A stretch of 6,025 bases of DNA from CBCPMX01 sp965120355 (GCA_965120355.1 CBCPMX010000102.1:1-6025); one strand, 5' to 3'; shown: positions 1-6,025, counted from the stretch's first letter. Made by a program: numbers and translations. Notes: generated by a model not told the origin, from the sequence alone.

Positions 1-85
1 ACCTTCCCATTCTAACAGTTTAGGCAACGAGATGTCCCATGCCTATGGCTGGCTGCCATAAACCAAGGGGCAAATATATAGTAAC

Positions 86-89
86 AGGA
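86..89 (+). promoter_or_regulatory. Ribosome binding site that favours the ATG at 98
   Basis: AGGA lies 8 bases before the ATG at 98. The in-frame ATG at 89 overlaps this site and has only a GGGG run about 18 bases upstream, which is too far away. Starting at 98 also gives a cleaner lipoprotein signal (MKKPLALLLALALALG). The site is only four bases long, so the choice is likely rather than certain. Confidence 0.5.
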
Positions 90-97
90 TGAGAATC

Positions 98-1855
98 ATG
101 AAGAAACCACTTGCGCTTCTGCTCGCGCTGGCGCTGGCGCTGGGACTGTTCAGCGCCTGCGGCAGCACCTCCACTTCGCCTGCGGCAGAAAGCCCCACGG
201 AGGCAGTCTCCCAGGCTCCCGCCGAAGAAGAGACTGCTTCGGCAGAACCCAGTGCCGAAGCTCCCGCTGAAACGCCGGCTGAAGCTTCCGAGACGCCCGC
301 CGGGGAGGACGCGCCCGCCCCGGAGGAGGAATCTGCCCACGTTATTGAAATGCCTTTGACCGAGGCGCCCATCACCCTGAGCTACTACATGCGGTTCAAT
401 CCCCAGGTACAAAACTGGTGCCAGGACTTCTCCGACAACCTGTTCTACGCCACTCTGGAAGAGCTGTCCAACGTCCACGTGGAGTTCCAGCTGATGCACC
501 CGACCATGTTTACTGAACAATTCAATCTGCAGATGGTTTCTCAGGACTACTGCGACATCTACTGCGAAGCCGGCGCCAACTACGTCGGCGGCTATGACCA
601 GGCCGTGGCCGATGATGTGTTTGTGGACCTGACCGATCTGGTTGCCGAATACGCCCCCGACTACTGGGCGATTCTCAATGAAAGTGAAGAAAACCTGCGG
701 GCCGGTTCCACCGACGAGGGACGGGTTGTCTTTATCTCCCAGGTCTACGATCCCTATGCACCCTGCAACTATGGGCCGCAGATCCGTGCCGACTGGGCGG
801 AAGCGCTGGGTTTCAATCCCGCAGAAATCCTGACCTATGCGGATTATGAAGCCTACCTGGAAGCCGCCTACAACGAATACGGAGCCACCGCCCAGCTGAC
901 CAACACCGGCTCCCCCAACTTCAATTATCTGACCGCCGGTTATGAGACTTCCGCAGGTTTCGGCAACTCCTTTGAAGCCACCCTGCCGTGGTACCAGGTG
1001 GACGGCGTAGTTCACATGGGCGCTCTGGAACAGGGCTTTAAGGACTATGTGACCATGGTGGCGGACTGGTATGCCCGCGGCTTGATCTACTCTGACTTTA
1101 TGAGTTCCGACAGCGGCCTGTCCGGCGGCGCAGACGTCACTCTGGTGGCCACCGGCCAAAGCTCCATGTGGTGGTCGGAGAACAACTACCTGACCATGTA
1201 TCAGGAAACTGCCACGGATCCCAACTTCGCCGTGGCCGCCATCCATGACGCGGTGCAGGAAGAAGGCCAGGAACTTCATTTCGCGCAGACCAATTATGAC
1301 CGCATGTCCGCCACCTCCTCCTGTGTCATCTCCACCGGATGCAAATACCCGGAGATCGCCCTGAGTTGGCTGAATTACCGCTACACGGAAGAAGGCGCGA
1401 TGCTGGCGAACTGGGGCGTGGAGGGTGTCTCCTACACCATGGAAAACGGCGAACCGGTCTTTACCGACCTGATCACCAACAACCCGGAGGGCATGACCGC
1501 CACTTTGGCGCAGTTCCGCTATATGCTCCAAAACACGGTCTGCCTCACCTCAGTGGCCGCCCAGCAGCAGGGCCTCAACGACGAACAGCTGGCCATGGCG
1601 GACATATGGATGACCGATAAGGACAACTCCAGCGCCCTGCCCTCCTCTCTGACCATGACCACAGAAGAGACAGATCTCTACAACTCTGTGGCTTCCGACA
1701 TTATCACCTACTGTCAGGAAAACTTCCTGAAGTTCATTACCGGTGACAAGCCCCTGTCGGAGCTGGATGACTTCGTCTCCACCATCGAAAGCATGGGCAT
1801 CTATGACGCCATGGAGATGCAGCAGGCCGCTCTGGACCGTTACTATCAGCGTTGA
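98..1855 (+). CDS. Extracellular solute-binding lipoprotein of an ABC importer (LplA/YtcQ-like family)
   Basis: This is probably the substrate-capturing lipoprotein of a carbohydrate-type ABC importer, held on the outer face of the cytoplasmic membrane. The 585-residue product starts with a lysine pair and a Leu/Ala-rich core, then a lipobox LFSAC, with Cys21 as the expected lipidated residue. Residues 22-80 are a low-complexity Ala/Pro/Glu/Ser/Thr linker, strongly acidic, probably spacing the domain from the membrane or wall. The binding domain follows (from about 82, PLTEAPITLSYYMRF). Family-like signatures are ALSWLNYRYTEEGAMLANW with GVEGVSYT (421-447) and the C-terminal KFITGDKPLSELDDFV with MGI (545-585). 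Such proteins usually work with LplB/LplC-type permeases. None is in the window, and no promoter is seen upstream, so an operon reaching in from the left is possible. The substrate cannot be told from sequence; the domain is rich in Trp and Tyr, which would suit sugar stacking. An alternative ATG at 89 would add three residues. Confidence 0.9.
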   Translation: MKKPLALLLALALALGLFSACGSTSTSPAAESPTEAVSQAPAEEETASAEPSAEAPAETPAEASETPAGEDAPAPEEESAHVIEMPLTEAPITLSYYMRFNPQVQNWCQDFSDNLFYATLEELSNVHVEFQLMHPTMFTEQFNLQMVSQDYCDIYCEAGANYVGGYDQAVADDVFVDLTDLVAEYAPDYWAILNESEENLRAGSTDEGRVVFISQVYDPYAPCNYGPQIRADWAEALGFNPAEILTYADYEAYLEAAYNEYGATAQLTNTGSPNFNYLTAGYETSAGFGNSFEATLPWYQVDGVVHMGALEQGFKDYVTMVADWYARGLIYSDFMSSDSGLSGGADVTLVATGQSSMWWSENNYLTMYQETATDPNFAVAAIHDAVQEEGQELHFAQTNYDRMSATSSCVISTGCKYPEIALSWLNYRYTEEGAMLANWGVEGVSYTMENGEPVFTDLITNNPEGMTATLAQFRYMLQNTVCLTSVAAQQQGLNDEQLAMADIWMTDKDNSSALPSSLTMTTEETDLYNSVASDIITYCQENFLKFITGDKPLSELDDFVSTIESMGIYDAMEMQQAALDRYYQR

Positions 1856-1895
1856 TCGTTTCAGCGCCGGTTTTGGAATTGCACAAATAACACAC

Positions 1896-1931
1896 AGACG
1901 CCGCTGCGAATGCAGCGGCGTCTTGCTTGTT
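1896..1931 (+). terminator. Intrinsic terminator of the solute-binding protein gene
   Basis: A perfect 12-bp GC-rich stem (1896-1907 with 1912-1923) closes a four-base GAAT loop and is followed by the T-rich but interrupted tail TTGCTTGTT. It starts 41 bases after the TGA stop at 1853-1855. Stem strength and position make it the natural end of that transcript. The tail is not a pure T run, so termination may be incomplete and helped by the next hairpin. Confidence 0.8.
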
Positions 1932-1959
1932 GCAAAAGCGGTGATGCCGCTTTTTGCAA
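1930..1959. terminator. Second hairpin, probably a bidirectional terminator
   Basis: GCGG (1938-1941) pairs with CCGC (1947-1950) around a TGATG loop. The stem is flanked by AAAA on the left and TTTTT on the right, and extends through TTGC/GCAA with one bulged T. Reading rightwards the stem runs into TTTTT; reading leftwards it runs into TTTT. It can therefore back up the preceding terminator on the + strand and stop - strand transcripts that read past the beta-helix gene about 200 bases away. Confidence 0.6.
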
Positions 1960-2007
1960 GCCCTGGATCTTCTCTGCCGGAACAACGCGGATCCCCCCTC
2001 AGACCTT

Positions 2008-2046
2008 CACAGCGCAAAAGCCGCGGCCGGGCTCCACAGCGCAAAA
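2008..2046. repeat. 12-bp direct repeat, 27-bp period
   Basis: CACAGCGCAAAA occurs exactly at 2008-2019 and 2035-2046. A shorter relative, ACAGCGC, lies at 2111-2117 inside the right arm of the nearby inverted repeat. There are only two full copies, and the spacer is a GC-rich palindromic stretch containing CCGCGG. Read on the - strand, both copies give T runs (TTTTGCGCTGTG), so they may contribute to the 3' end of the beta-helix transcript. The function is unknown. Confidence 0.5.
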
Positions 2047-2088
2047 AAGGCAGCTTCGTACACCAAGTCAGGGTTTTTCCGCAGACTG

Positions 2089-2121
2089 AGGCGCGCTGCA
2101 GCATGACTCTACAGCGCGCCT
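2089..2121. repeat. Perfect 10-bp inverted repeat (hairpin) after the beta-helix gene
   Basis: AGGCGCGCTG (2089-2098) is the exact reverse complement of CAGCGCGCCT (2112-2121), with a 13-base loop. It lies 38 bases beyond the stop codon of the - strand gene. No T run follows on either strand, so it does not fit a classical intrinsic terminator. It could protect the mRNA 3' end or slow the polymerase before the T-rich stretches further left. The structure is seen directly; the role is inferred. Confidence 0.5.
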
Positions 2122-2159
2122 GTCCTTGATATACGCTTGTGCTTTACAGGGAAATGGCC

Positions 2160-3749
2160 TTACGCCGTCACCACCAGCTTGCCGCCGGAGGTCAGGGCAT
2201 AGTCGCCAGACAGGGTGCAGCCCTCGCCGGCCTTAGCCGTCACTGTAACACCGGCAGGGGCGTCAATGGCGGCGGCGTCCACCGCGCCCATGAGGCACAC
2301 GGTGCTGTCGCCGGTGGCAAACCAGGTGCTGTTCTCCAGGCCAAGATACACATCGGTAATCACGCCCTTGACACTGGCGTTGAGAACGGACACATTGCAG
2401 GTACGGTCCGGATCTTCGTGGACGATGTCGCCTTCGTACTGGCCGTTGGCCAGGACGGCGTTGACGCCGTAGACCTTGCAGACCATCTCCTCCGGAACCA
2501 CGGTATGGGCGTCGTCGTCATTGAGGATGGAGTGGATCAGATACTTCCCGGTCTTGATCTTAGCGCCGTCCAACTTCAGATAGACGTTCTCGGACTTGAC
2601 GAAGAACAGCGCCTCGCCTACCGTCCAGTCGCCGCCCACGATGTGCGCTTCCGTGACCTCCGTGTAGTGGCCGCGGACGCCGTGGAGCATGCAGCCGTAC
2701 TGGTTGGACTTGACGGTGCAGTCATTGAGCTTGACCCAGGCATCGCCGGCAATGATGGCCACATGGGTGTCCACCTGAATGCGGCAGTTGTTCAGCACAT
2801 TATGGCAGCCGTTGTCGGCATAGGTGCCGTAGCCCACGGTTTCGCAGACCACATCGCAGTTGTTGGCCTCCAGATACAAATCGCCGTGGGAGCCGTCGGT
2901 GGACAGGGCCGCCCAGGAGTGGGCAATGATCTTGGAATCATAGAAATAGGCCCGGGAGTTGCCCATAGACAGGTGCGTCCGGCAGTTGCCGCCCAGCTTC
3001 AGACCCGGAGGCGGCTCCATCATACCGGATGCCACACGGGGCACATAGGATGCGGGGATTTCTCCGCCGCGGGAATCCAGTACGCAATTGCGCACAACGA
3101 GGGTAGCTTCACCGGTCACGGTGGTGCAGGGACGAATGACGCCGTGCGTGGTGATTTGGACACGATCCATCTCACACTTGGCGGTGTCGTTGAGCATCAC
3201 GGCGGAGCCATTGCCGGCAAAGTCATCAATGCCGTAGCCGGTCAGATCAAATTTGCTGTCGCGGATGGCATATTGGGAGTCTCCGCCGATGTAGATGCCG
3301 TTGAGGCAGACCTCATCGGTGGTATACGTGGCGCCGCTCATGGCCGTATCCGTGATCTCACCGGTGATTTCGGCGTAGGGCGTCTCAGCCATATACAGCT
3401 TGCCGTTCAGCACATCCATGGACTCCATCCGGGGGAAGGGGGGCGCCTTGGGAGGGCCGCCGCCAGGCATACCGGGGCCGGGCTTGCCAGGCTCCACGTC
3501 GGCGCCGGGGACTGAGCCGGGATGTTCCGAGGGGCGGCAGGTGGGCGGGCAGGGCTTCAATTCCGCTACGACGGGCTGGCCAAAGCCGTCCATGGGAGGA
3601 GATCCGCCCTCAGGACCGCCGGGGCCGCCAGGACCACCAGGACCGCCGGGGCCGCCGGGCGGCATCATATTGACCTTTTCCGGCTTGTTCACCGGGCCGT
3701 CCAGAACGGGCATGCCATAGGCGGGACGGGGCGTTTGCAACGTACTCAT
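2160..3749 (-). CDS. Probable right-handed beta-helix protein with a Pro/Gly-rich N-terminal arm, function unknown
   Basis: I do not recognise this 529-residue protein. Residues 1-105 are a Pro/Gly-rich, probably disordered arm. They include five GGP triplets (32-46), a CPPTC pair (67-71) and a second Pro/Gly run (86-105). From about 106 the sequence shows irregular coils of short beta strands with Asn/Asp/Cys turns: VVRNCVLDS (218-226), LEANNCDVVC (293-302), VLNNCRIQV (318-326), VKLNDCTVKS (339-348), LKLDGAKIKTG (391-401), VSVLNASVKGV (453-463). This pattern fits the pectate-lyase-like parallel beta-helix fold. No catalytic signature is obvious. There are 17 cysteines. No signal peptide, lipobox, membrane helix, sortase motif or S-layer repeat is seen, so it is either cytoplasmic or exported by an unknown route. 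The start is supported by AGGA, 9 bases before the ATG, in a leader reading AAGGAAAGGATG. It is transcribed divergently from mnmG. It could be a polysaccharide-binding protein, an adhesin-like protein or a structural scaffold; none is proven. Confidence 0.85.
   Translation of the reverse strand: MSTLQTPRPAYGMPVLDGPVNKPEKVNMMPPGGPGGPGGPGGPGGPEGGSPPMDGFGQPVVAELKPCPPTCRPSEHPGSVPGADVEPGKPGPGMPGGGPPKAPPFPRMESMDVLNGKLYMAETPYAEITGEITDTAMSGATYTTDEVCLNGIYIGGDSQYAIRDSKFDLTGYGIDDFAGNGSAVMLNDTAKCEMDRVQITTHGVIRPCTTVTGEATLVVRNCVLDSRGGEIPASYVPRVASGMMEPPPGLKLGGNCRTHLSMGNSRAYFYDSKIIAHSWAALSTDGSHGDLYLEANNCDVVCETVGYGTYADNGCHNVLNNCRIQVDTHVAIIAGDAWVKLNDCTVKSNQYGCMLHGVRGHYTEVTEAHIVGGDWTVGEALFFVKSENVYLKLDGAKIKTGKYLIHSILNDDDAHTVVPEEMVCKVYGVNAVLANGQYEGDIVHEDPDRTCNVSVLNASVKGVITDVYLGLENSTWFATGDSTVCLMGAVDAAAIDAPAGVTVTAKAGEGCTLSGDYALTSGGKLVVTA
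3612..3656 (-). repeat. In-frame 9-bp tandem repeat encoding (GGP)5
   Basis: Five 9-bp units run without interruption. In + strand reading, units 1 and 4 are AGGACCGCC, units 2 and 5 are GGGGCCGCC, and unit 3 is AGGACCACC. The 18-bp pair at 3612-3629 is therefore repeated exactly at 3639-3656. Each unit encodes Gly-Gly-Pro in the arm of the beta-helix protein (residues 32-46). Because the unit is a multiple of three, gain or loss of copies would alter arm length without breaking the frame. Confidence 0.85.
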
Positions 3750-3783
3750 GGGTGTTCATCCTTTCCTTAAAACATGAGCCATA

Positions 3784-3800
3784 CATTCAAAAGATGAATG
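3784..3800. repeat. Inverted repeat in the leader of the beta-helix gene
   Basis: CATTCA (3784-3789) and TGAATG (3795-3800) are exact reverse complements around AAAGA. The element lies between the expected transcription start (about 3813, - strand) and the ribosome site (about 3758-3763). It could form a small leader hairpin or be a binding site for a regulator. Six-base arms in AT-rich DNA can arise by chance. Confidence 0.4.
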
Positions 3801-3819
3801 CTTTTATACGGATATATTG

Positions 3820-3848
3820 ATTATACAGGAAGATTTCAACGGTGTAAA
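3820..3848 (-). promoter_or_regulatory. Sigma-A type promoter of the beta-helix gene
   Basis: Read on the - strand, TTTACA (3848-3843) is followed by exactly 17 bases and then a perfect TATAAT (3825-3820). Only one base of the -35 differs from consensus. Transcription would start near 3813 and give a leader of about 63 bases before the ATG. The match suggests strong vegetative expression unless the gene is repressed. Confidence 0.8.
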
Positions 3849-3907
3849 TAAACGATCTGTGCGAAATATGTGAAAAATTTATGCTTTGACAGCCATTGTA
3901 CAAAGCC

Positions 3908-3939
3908 GGACAGCCGCAGCGGAAAAAACCACGGCTGCC
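3908..3939. other. Hairpin lying between the two divergent promoters
   Basis: CAGCCG (3911-3916) pairs with CGGCTG (3932-3937), extended by GG/CC with one bulged A, around a 15-base loop containing AAAAAA. On the + strand it is followed after a few bases by TTGTTATTTTT, which also contains the -35 box of the mnmG promoter. It lies upstream of both predicted start sites, so neither predicted transcript would contain it. It may be an operator, a terminator of an unseen + strand transcript, or chance. Confidence 0.35.
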
Positions 3940-3942
3940 CCA

Positions 3943-3971
3943 TTGTTATTTTTCTGAGACTGTGCTAGAAT
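3943..3971 (+). promoter_or_regulatory. Sigma-A type promoter with extended -10 for mnmG
   Basis: TTGTTA (3943-3948) is followed by 17 bases and then TAGAAT (3966-3971), preceded by TGC, which makes an extended -10 (TGnTAGAAT). Transcription would start near 3978 and leave a leader of about 50 bases before the mnmG ATG. A closer match to -35, TTGACA at 3886-3891, has no -10 at a workable distance. Confidence 0.7.
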
Positions 3972-4028
3972 AAAAGTTCAGAATCTCTCCGGCACACAGC
4001 CGATTTTCTATGGAAGGAGGCGGCAGAC

Positions 4029-5909
4029 ATGCAGTATCCCGCGGGTGAATATGACGTAGCCGTCATTGGCGCAGGCCATGCCGGCATTGAAGCAGCTCTG
4101 GCCTGCGCCAGAATGGGTATGAAAACCGTTTGCTTCACCATCAATCTGGACGCCGTGGGCAATATGCCCTGCAATCCGGCCATCGGCGGCACCGGCAAGG
4201 GCCACCTGGTACGGGAATTGGACGCGCTGGGCGGGGAAATGGCCAAGGCCGCCGATGCCACCTGCATCCAGTTTCGGATGCTGAATCAGAGCAAAGGTCC
4301 TGCCGTCCACTCTCTCCGCGCACAGGCGGACCGGCGGCGGTATCAGGAACATATGAAGCGGCTGCTGGAGCGGCAGGAACATCTGGATCTGAAACAGGCC
4401 ATGATTACGGAAATCCGGACGGAAAACGGCGCGGTATCCGGCGTCGTCACGCGATTGGGCGCAGTGTACCGGGTGCGGGCCGCCGTCATTGCCACCGGCA
4501 CCTATCTCCAAAGCCGCGTCATCACCGGCGAATGCGTCTATGACAGCGGCCCCGACGGGATGCATGCCGCTGTCGGGCTGTCCGACTCCCTCCGCGCGCT
4601 GGGCCTGCGGCTGCAGCGGTTCAAAACCGGCACGCCGCCCCGGGTCAACGCCCGCAGCGTGGACGTTTCCAAAATGGAGCTGCAGCCCGGCGATTCGGTA
4701 CCGGTGGCCTTCAGCTTTTCCACCCAAGACATTCCGAAAAATCGTGCCGTCTGCTATTTGACCTACACCAACGCCGAAACGCACCGCATCATTCGGGAAA
4801 ACCTCCACCGCTCGCCGCTGTTCTCCGGCGTCATCGAAGGGGTCGGCCCCCGCTACTGCCCCTCCATTGAAGATAAGGTGGTACGGTTTGCCGACAAGCA
4901 GCGCCATCAGCTGTTTGTGGAACCCACGGGGCTGTATACCGACGAATTGTATATCCAGGGGTTTTCCTCTTCCCTGCCGGAGGATGTGCAGGTGGCCATG
5001 CTCCACACCATCGCCGGTTTGGAACACGCAGAGATGATGCGTCCGGCCTACGCCATTGAATACGACTGCGTGGACCCGACGCAGCTGCTGCCCACCCTGG
5101 AGTGCAAACAGGTGCCGGGGCTGTACGGCGCGGGCCAGTTCAACGGCTCGTCCGGCTATGAAGAGGCGGCAGTGCAGGGATTCGTGGCCGGTGTCAACGC
5201 GGCGCTGAAGATTCAGGGCCGTCCGCCGCTGATCATTCAGCGCAGCGACGGTTATATCGGCGCGCTCATTGACGACCTGGTGACCAAGGGAACCAATGAG
5301 CCCTACCGTATCATGACTTCCCGCAGCGAATACCGCCTCCTGCACCGGCAGGACAACGCTGACCAGCGGCTGAGCGGCTTTGGCCGGCAGATCGGATTGG
5401 TTTCCGAGGAACAGTACCAGGCAGTACAGGAGAAATACGCCCTGGTGGACGCGGAGTGCAGCCGTCTGGAGCACTGCGGTGTCCCCGCCTCCGAGCCGCT
5501 CAACGCCCTGCTCACGTCCAAAGGGGCCGCACCGCTGAAGGCCTCCGCCCGTATGTCCGACTTGGTGCGCCGCCCGCAGCTGCGGTATGACGATCTGGCC
5601 CCCTTTGATCCGGCGCGGCCCCAGCTGCCCGCTGCCGTCCGGCAGCAGGTGGAAATTCGCCTGAAATATGCCGGATATATTGAAAAGCAGCAGCGGCAGG
5701 TGGCGGAGTTCCAGCGGGCCGAGTCCCGGCTCCTGCCAGAAGACATAAACTATGCCGCCATTCAGGGCCTGCGTCTGGAGGCGCGGCAGAAGCTGGCCGC
5801 CATCCGCCCGGTCTCGCTGGGCCAGGCCAGCCGCATTTCCGGCGTCAGTCCGGCAGACTTGGCAGTGCTGATGATCTGGCTGGAGCAGCACGGTTCGGAG
5901 GAACTATAA
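4029..5909 (+). CDS. mnmG: tRNA uridine-5-carboxymethylaminomethyl modification enzyme MnmG (GidA)
   Basis: MnmG is an FAD-dependent cytoplasmic enzyme. With the GTPase MnmE it adds the aminomethyl or carboxymethylaminomethyl group to C5 of the wobble uridine (U34) of certain tRNAs, using a methylene-tetrahydrofolate carbon and glycine or ammonium. The 626 residues match the usual full length. Visible signatures are the FAD-binding GAGHAG (14-19), PCNPAIGGTGKGH (47-59) with Cys48, QFRMLNQSKGPAV (81-93), ATGTYL (155-160), QRFKTGTPPRVN (196-207), GPRYCPSIEDKV (273-284) with Cys277, GAGQFNGSSGYEEAAVQG (367-384), TSRSEYRL (430-437) and the C-terminal helical LGQASRISGVSPAD (597-610). Cys48 and Cys277 correspond to conserved cysteines of E. 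coli MnmG. AGGAGG ends 8 bases before the ATG and fixes the start. The gene has its own promoter; neither mnmE nor rsmG is seen next to it. No key residue is missing. Confidence 0.97.
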   Translation: MQYPAGEYDVAVIGAGHAGIEAALACARMGMKTVCFTINLDAVGNMPCNPAIGGTGKGHLVRELDALGGEMAKAADATCIQFRMLNQSKGPAVHSLRAQADRRRYQEHMKRLLERQEHLDLKQAMITEIRTENGAVSGVVTRLGAVYRVRAAVIATGTYLQSRVITGECVYDSGPDGMHAAVGLSDSLRALGLRLQRFKTGTPPRVNARSVDVSKMELQPGDSVPVAFSFSTQDIPKNRAVCYLTYTNAETHRIIRENLHRSPLFSGVIEGVGPRYCPSIEDKVVRFADKQRHQLFVEPTGLYTDELYIQGFSSSLPEDVQVAMLHTIAGLEHAEMMRPAYAIEYDCVDPTQLLPTLECKQVPGLYGAGQFNGSSGYEEAAVQGFVAGVNAALKIQGRPPLIIQRSDGYIGALIDDLVTKGTNEPYRIMTSRSEYRLLHRQDNADQRLSGFGRQIGLVSEEQYQAVQEKYALVDAECSRLEHCGVPASEPLNALLTSKGAAPLKASARMSDLVRRPQLRYDDLAPFDPARPQLPAAVRQQVEIRLKYAGYIEKQQRQVAEFQRAESRLLPEDINYAAIQGLRLEARQKLAAIRPVSLGQASRISGVSPADLAVLMIWLEQHGSEEL

Positions 5910-5937
5910 TAATATAATAAAGATTGTTCCTTTTCCG
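5896..5937 (+). terminator. Weak hairpin at the end of mnmG
   Basis: AGGAAC (5899-5904) pairs with GTTCCT (5926-5931) around a 21-base AT-rich loop. CGG/CCG can extend the stem if TTT (5932-5934) bulges. The left arm lies in the last codons of mnmG. The only T run is the TTTT at 5931-5934. It is the best candidate for the mnmG 3' end in view but is a poor terminator by loop size and tail. Confidence 0.3.
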
Positions 5938-5987
5938 GCGCAAATTGCAATAACAAGTTGAACACTTCCGGGTAGATGGGACGGCAG

Positions 5988-6025
5988 TCAAGCGGCAAAG
6001 ACTGAGTCAAGGAACGCATCAAAGA
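5988..6025 (-). CDS. Possible 3' end of a convergent gene, cut by the window edge
   Basis: Reading leftwards from the window edge, one frame gives FDAFLDSVFAA and then TGA (5990-5988). The amphipathic, Ala-ended tail looks like a genuine protein C terminus. However, twelve open codons are little evidence, and another - strand frame is also open here and runs on into antisense of mnmG. If real, the gene converges on mnmG and leaves 78 bases between the stop codons. No function can be given. Confidence 0.22.
   Translation of the reverse strand, partial: FDAFLDSVFAA

Larger units (their letters stand above)
1856..2159. other. Convergent intergenic region without a convincing gene
   Basis: These 304 bases separate the 3' ends of the binding-protein gene and the beta-helix gene. 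They hold two terminator-like hairpins near the left end, a 12-bp direct repeat in the middle and a perfect 10-bp inverted repeat near the right end, each listed separately. Open frames across it, such as one on the - strand from 2104, have Arg/Cys-rich compositions typical of untranslated GC-rich DNA and lack ribosome sites. Confidence 0.6.

Noticed and set aside
2..61. Open + strand frame ending in MSHAYGWLP and TAA at 59-61, a possible 3' end of an upstream gene
   Set aside because: Twenty open codons at a window edge are expected by chance, and the tail does not resemble the end of an LplC-type permease, the most likely neighbour.
75..80. TATATA as a -10 box before the binding-protein gene
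   Set aside because: No -35 lies at a workable distance (GCTGCC at the 17-base position), and the start site would fall on the ribosome site.
20..1531. 503-residue open frame on the - strand
   Set aside because: It lies antisense to the solute-binding protein gene. Its Gly/Val/His-rich composition is that of a shadow frame in GC-rich DNA, and the + strand product has clear family signatures.
1550..2104. 184-residue - strand frame spanning the convergent gap
   Set aside because: It crosses two terminators and the end of the binding-protein gene, and its Arg/Cys/Leu-rich translation shows no domain or ribosome site.
2139..3515. 458-residue open frame on the + strand
   Set aside because: It is antisense to the beta-helix gene, low in complexity (Gly/Ala/Val/His), and has no ribosome site; the - strand gene has a promoter, a ribosome site and a repeat-fold pattern.
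3990..4008. Small CGGC/GCCG hairpin followed by ATTTTC in the mnmG leader
   Set aside because: A four-base stem is too weak to support an attenuator or riboswitch.
4008..5891. 627-residue open frame on the - strand
   Set aside because: It is antisense to the full length of mnmG, which is certain.
5905..5922. Overlapping TATAAT-like boxes after mnmG
   Set aside because: They have no -35 at proper spacing and no + strand gene follows in the window; the AT run is better read as the loop of the 3' hairpin.
5762..6022. 86-residue - strand frame at the right edge
   Set aside because: About 148 bases are antisense to the mnmG C-terminal region. The 38 codons to the right of mnmG could be chance; the shorter frame ending at 5988 fits a convergent neighbour better.

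Overview
The window reads as chromosomal DNA from a GC-rich, low-oxygen gut Firmicute, most likely of the Oscillospiraceae/Clostridia type. The grounds are a lipoprotein solute-binding protein of the LplA/YtcQ kind, AGGA/AGGAGG ribosome sites, sigma-A type promoters and a Clostridia-like MnmG. This placement comes from protein character only; no search was run.

Layout. On the + strand, bases 98-1855 encode a lipid-anchored ABC-importer binding protein with a long acidic Ala/Pro/Glu linker. No promoter is visible in the short stretch before it, so it may be the distal gene of an operon whose permeases would lie outside the window. It ends at a strong hairpin terminator (1896-1923), followed at once by a second hairpin that could act in both directions (1930-1959). 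The 304-base gap to 2160 holds these two hairpins, a 12-bp direct repeat and a 10-bp perfect inverted repeat, and no convincing gene.

On the - strand, 3749-2160 encodes a 529-residue protein that I cannot name. It has a Pro/Gly-rich arm of about 105 residues, including five GGP triplets, then a probable right-handed parallel beta-helix. It has no signal peptide, membrane segment or anchor. Its promoter is close to consensus (TTTACA-17-TATAAT) and its leader carries a small inverted repeat.

The same intergenic region holds a divergent + strand promoter (TTGTTA-17-TAGAAT with extended -10) for mnmG (4029-5909), a complete tRNA-modification enzyme. Behind mnmG are a weak hairpin and 116 bases in which no start of the often-adjacent rsmG is seen; a convergent gene may end at 5988.

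The three genes do not form one pathway. They are a nutrient-uptake lipoprotein, an orphan beta-helix protein and a housekeeping tRNA enzyme, each in its own transcription unit as far as the window shows. I see no CRISPR array, transposase, tRNA, rRNA or defence system. The least explained item is the leaderless beta-helix protein with its own strong promoter.
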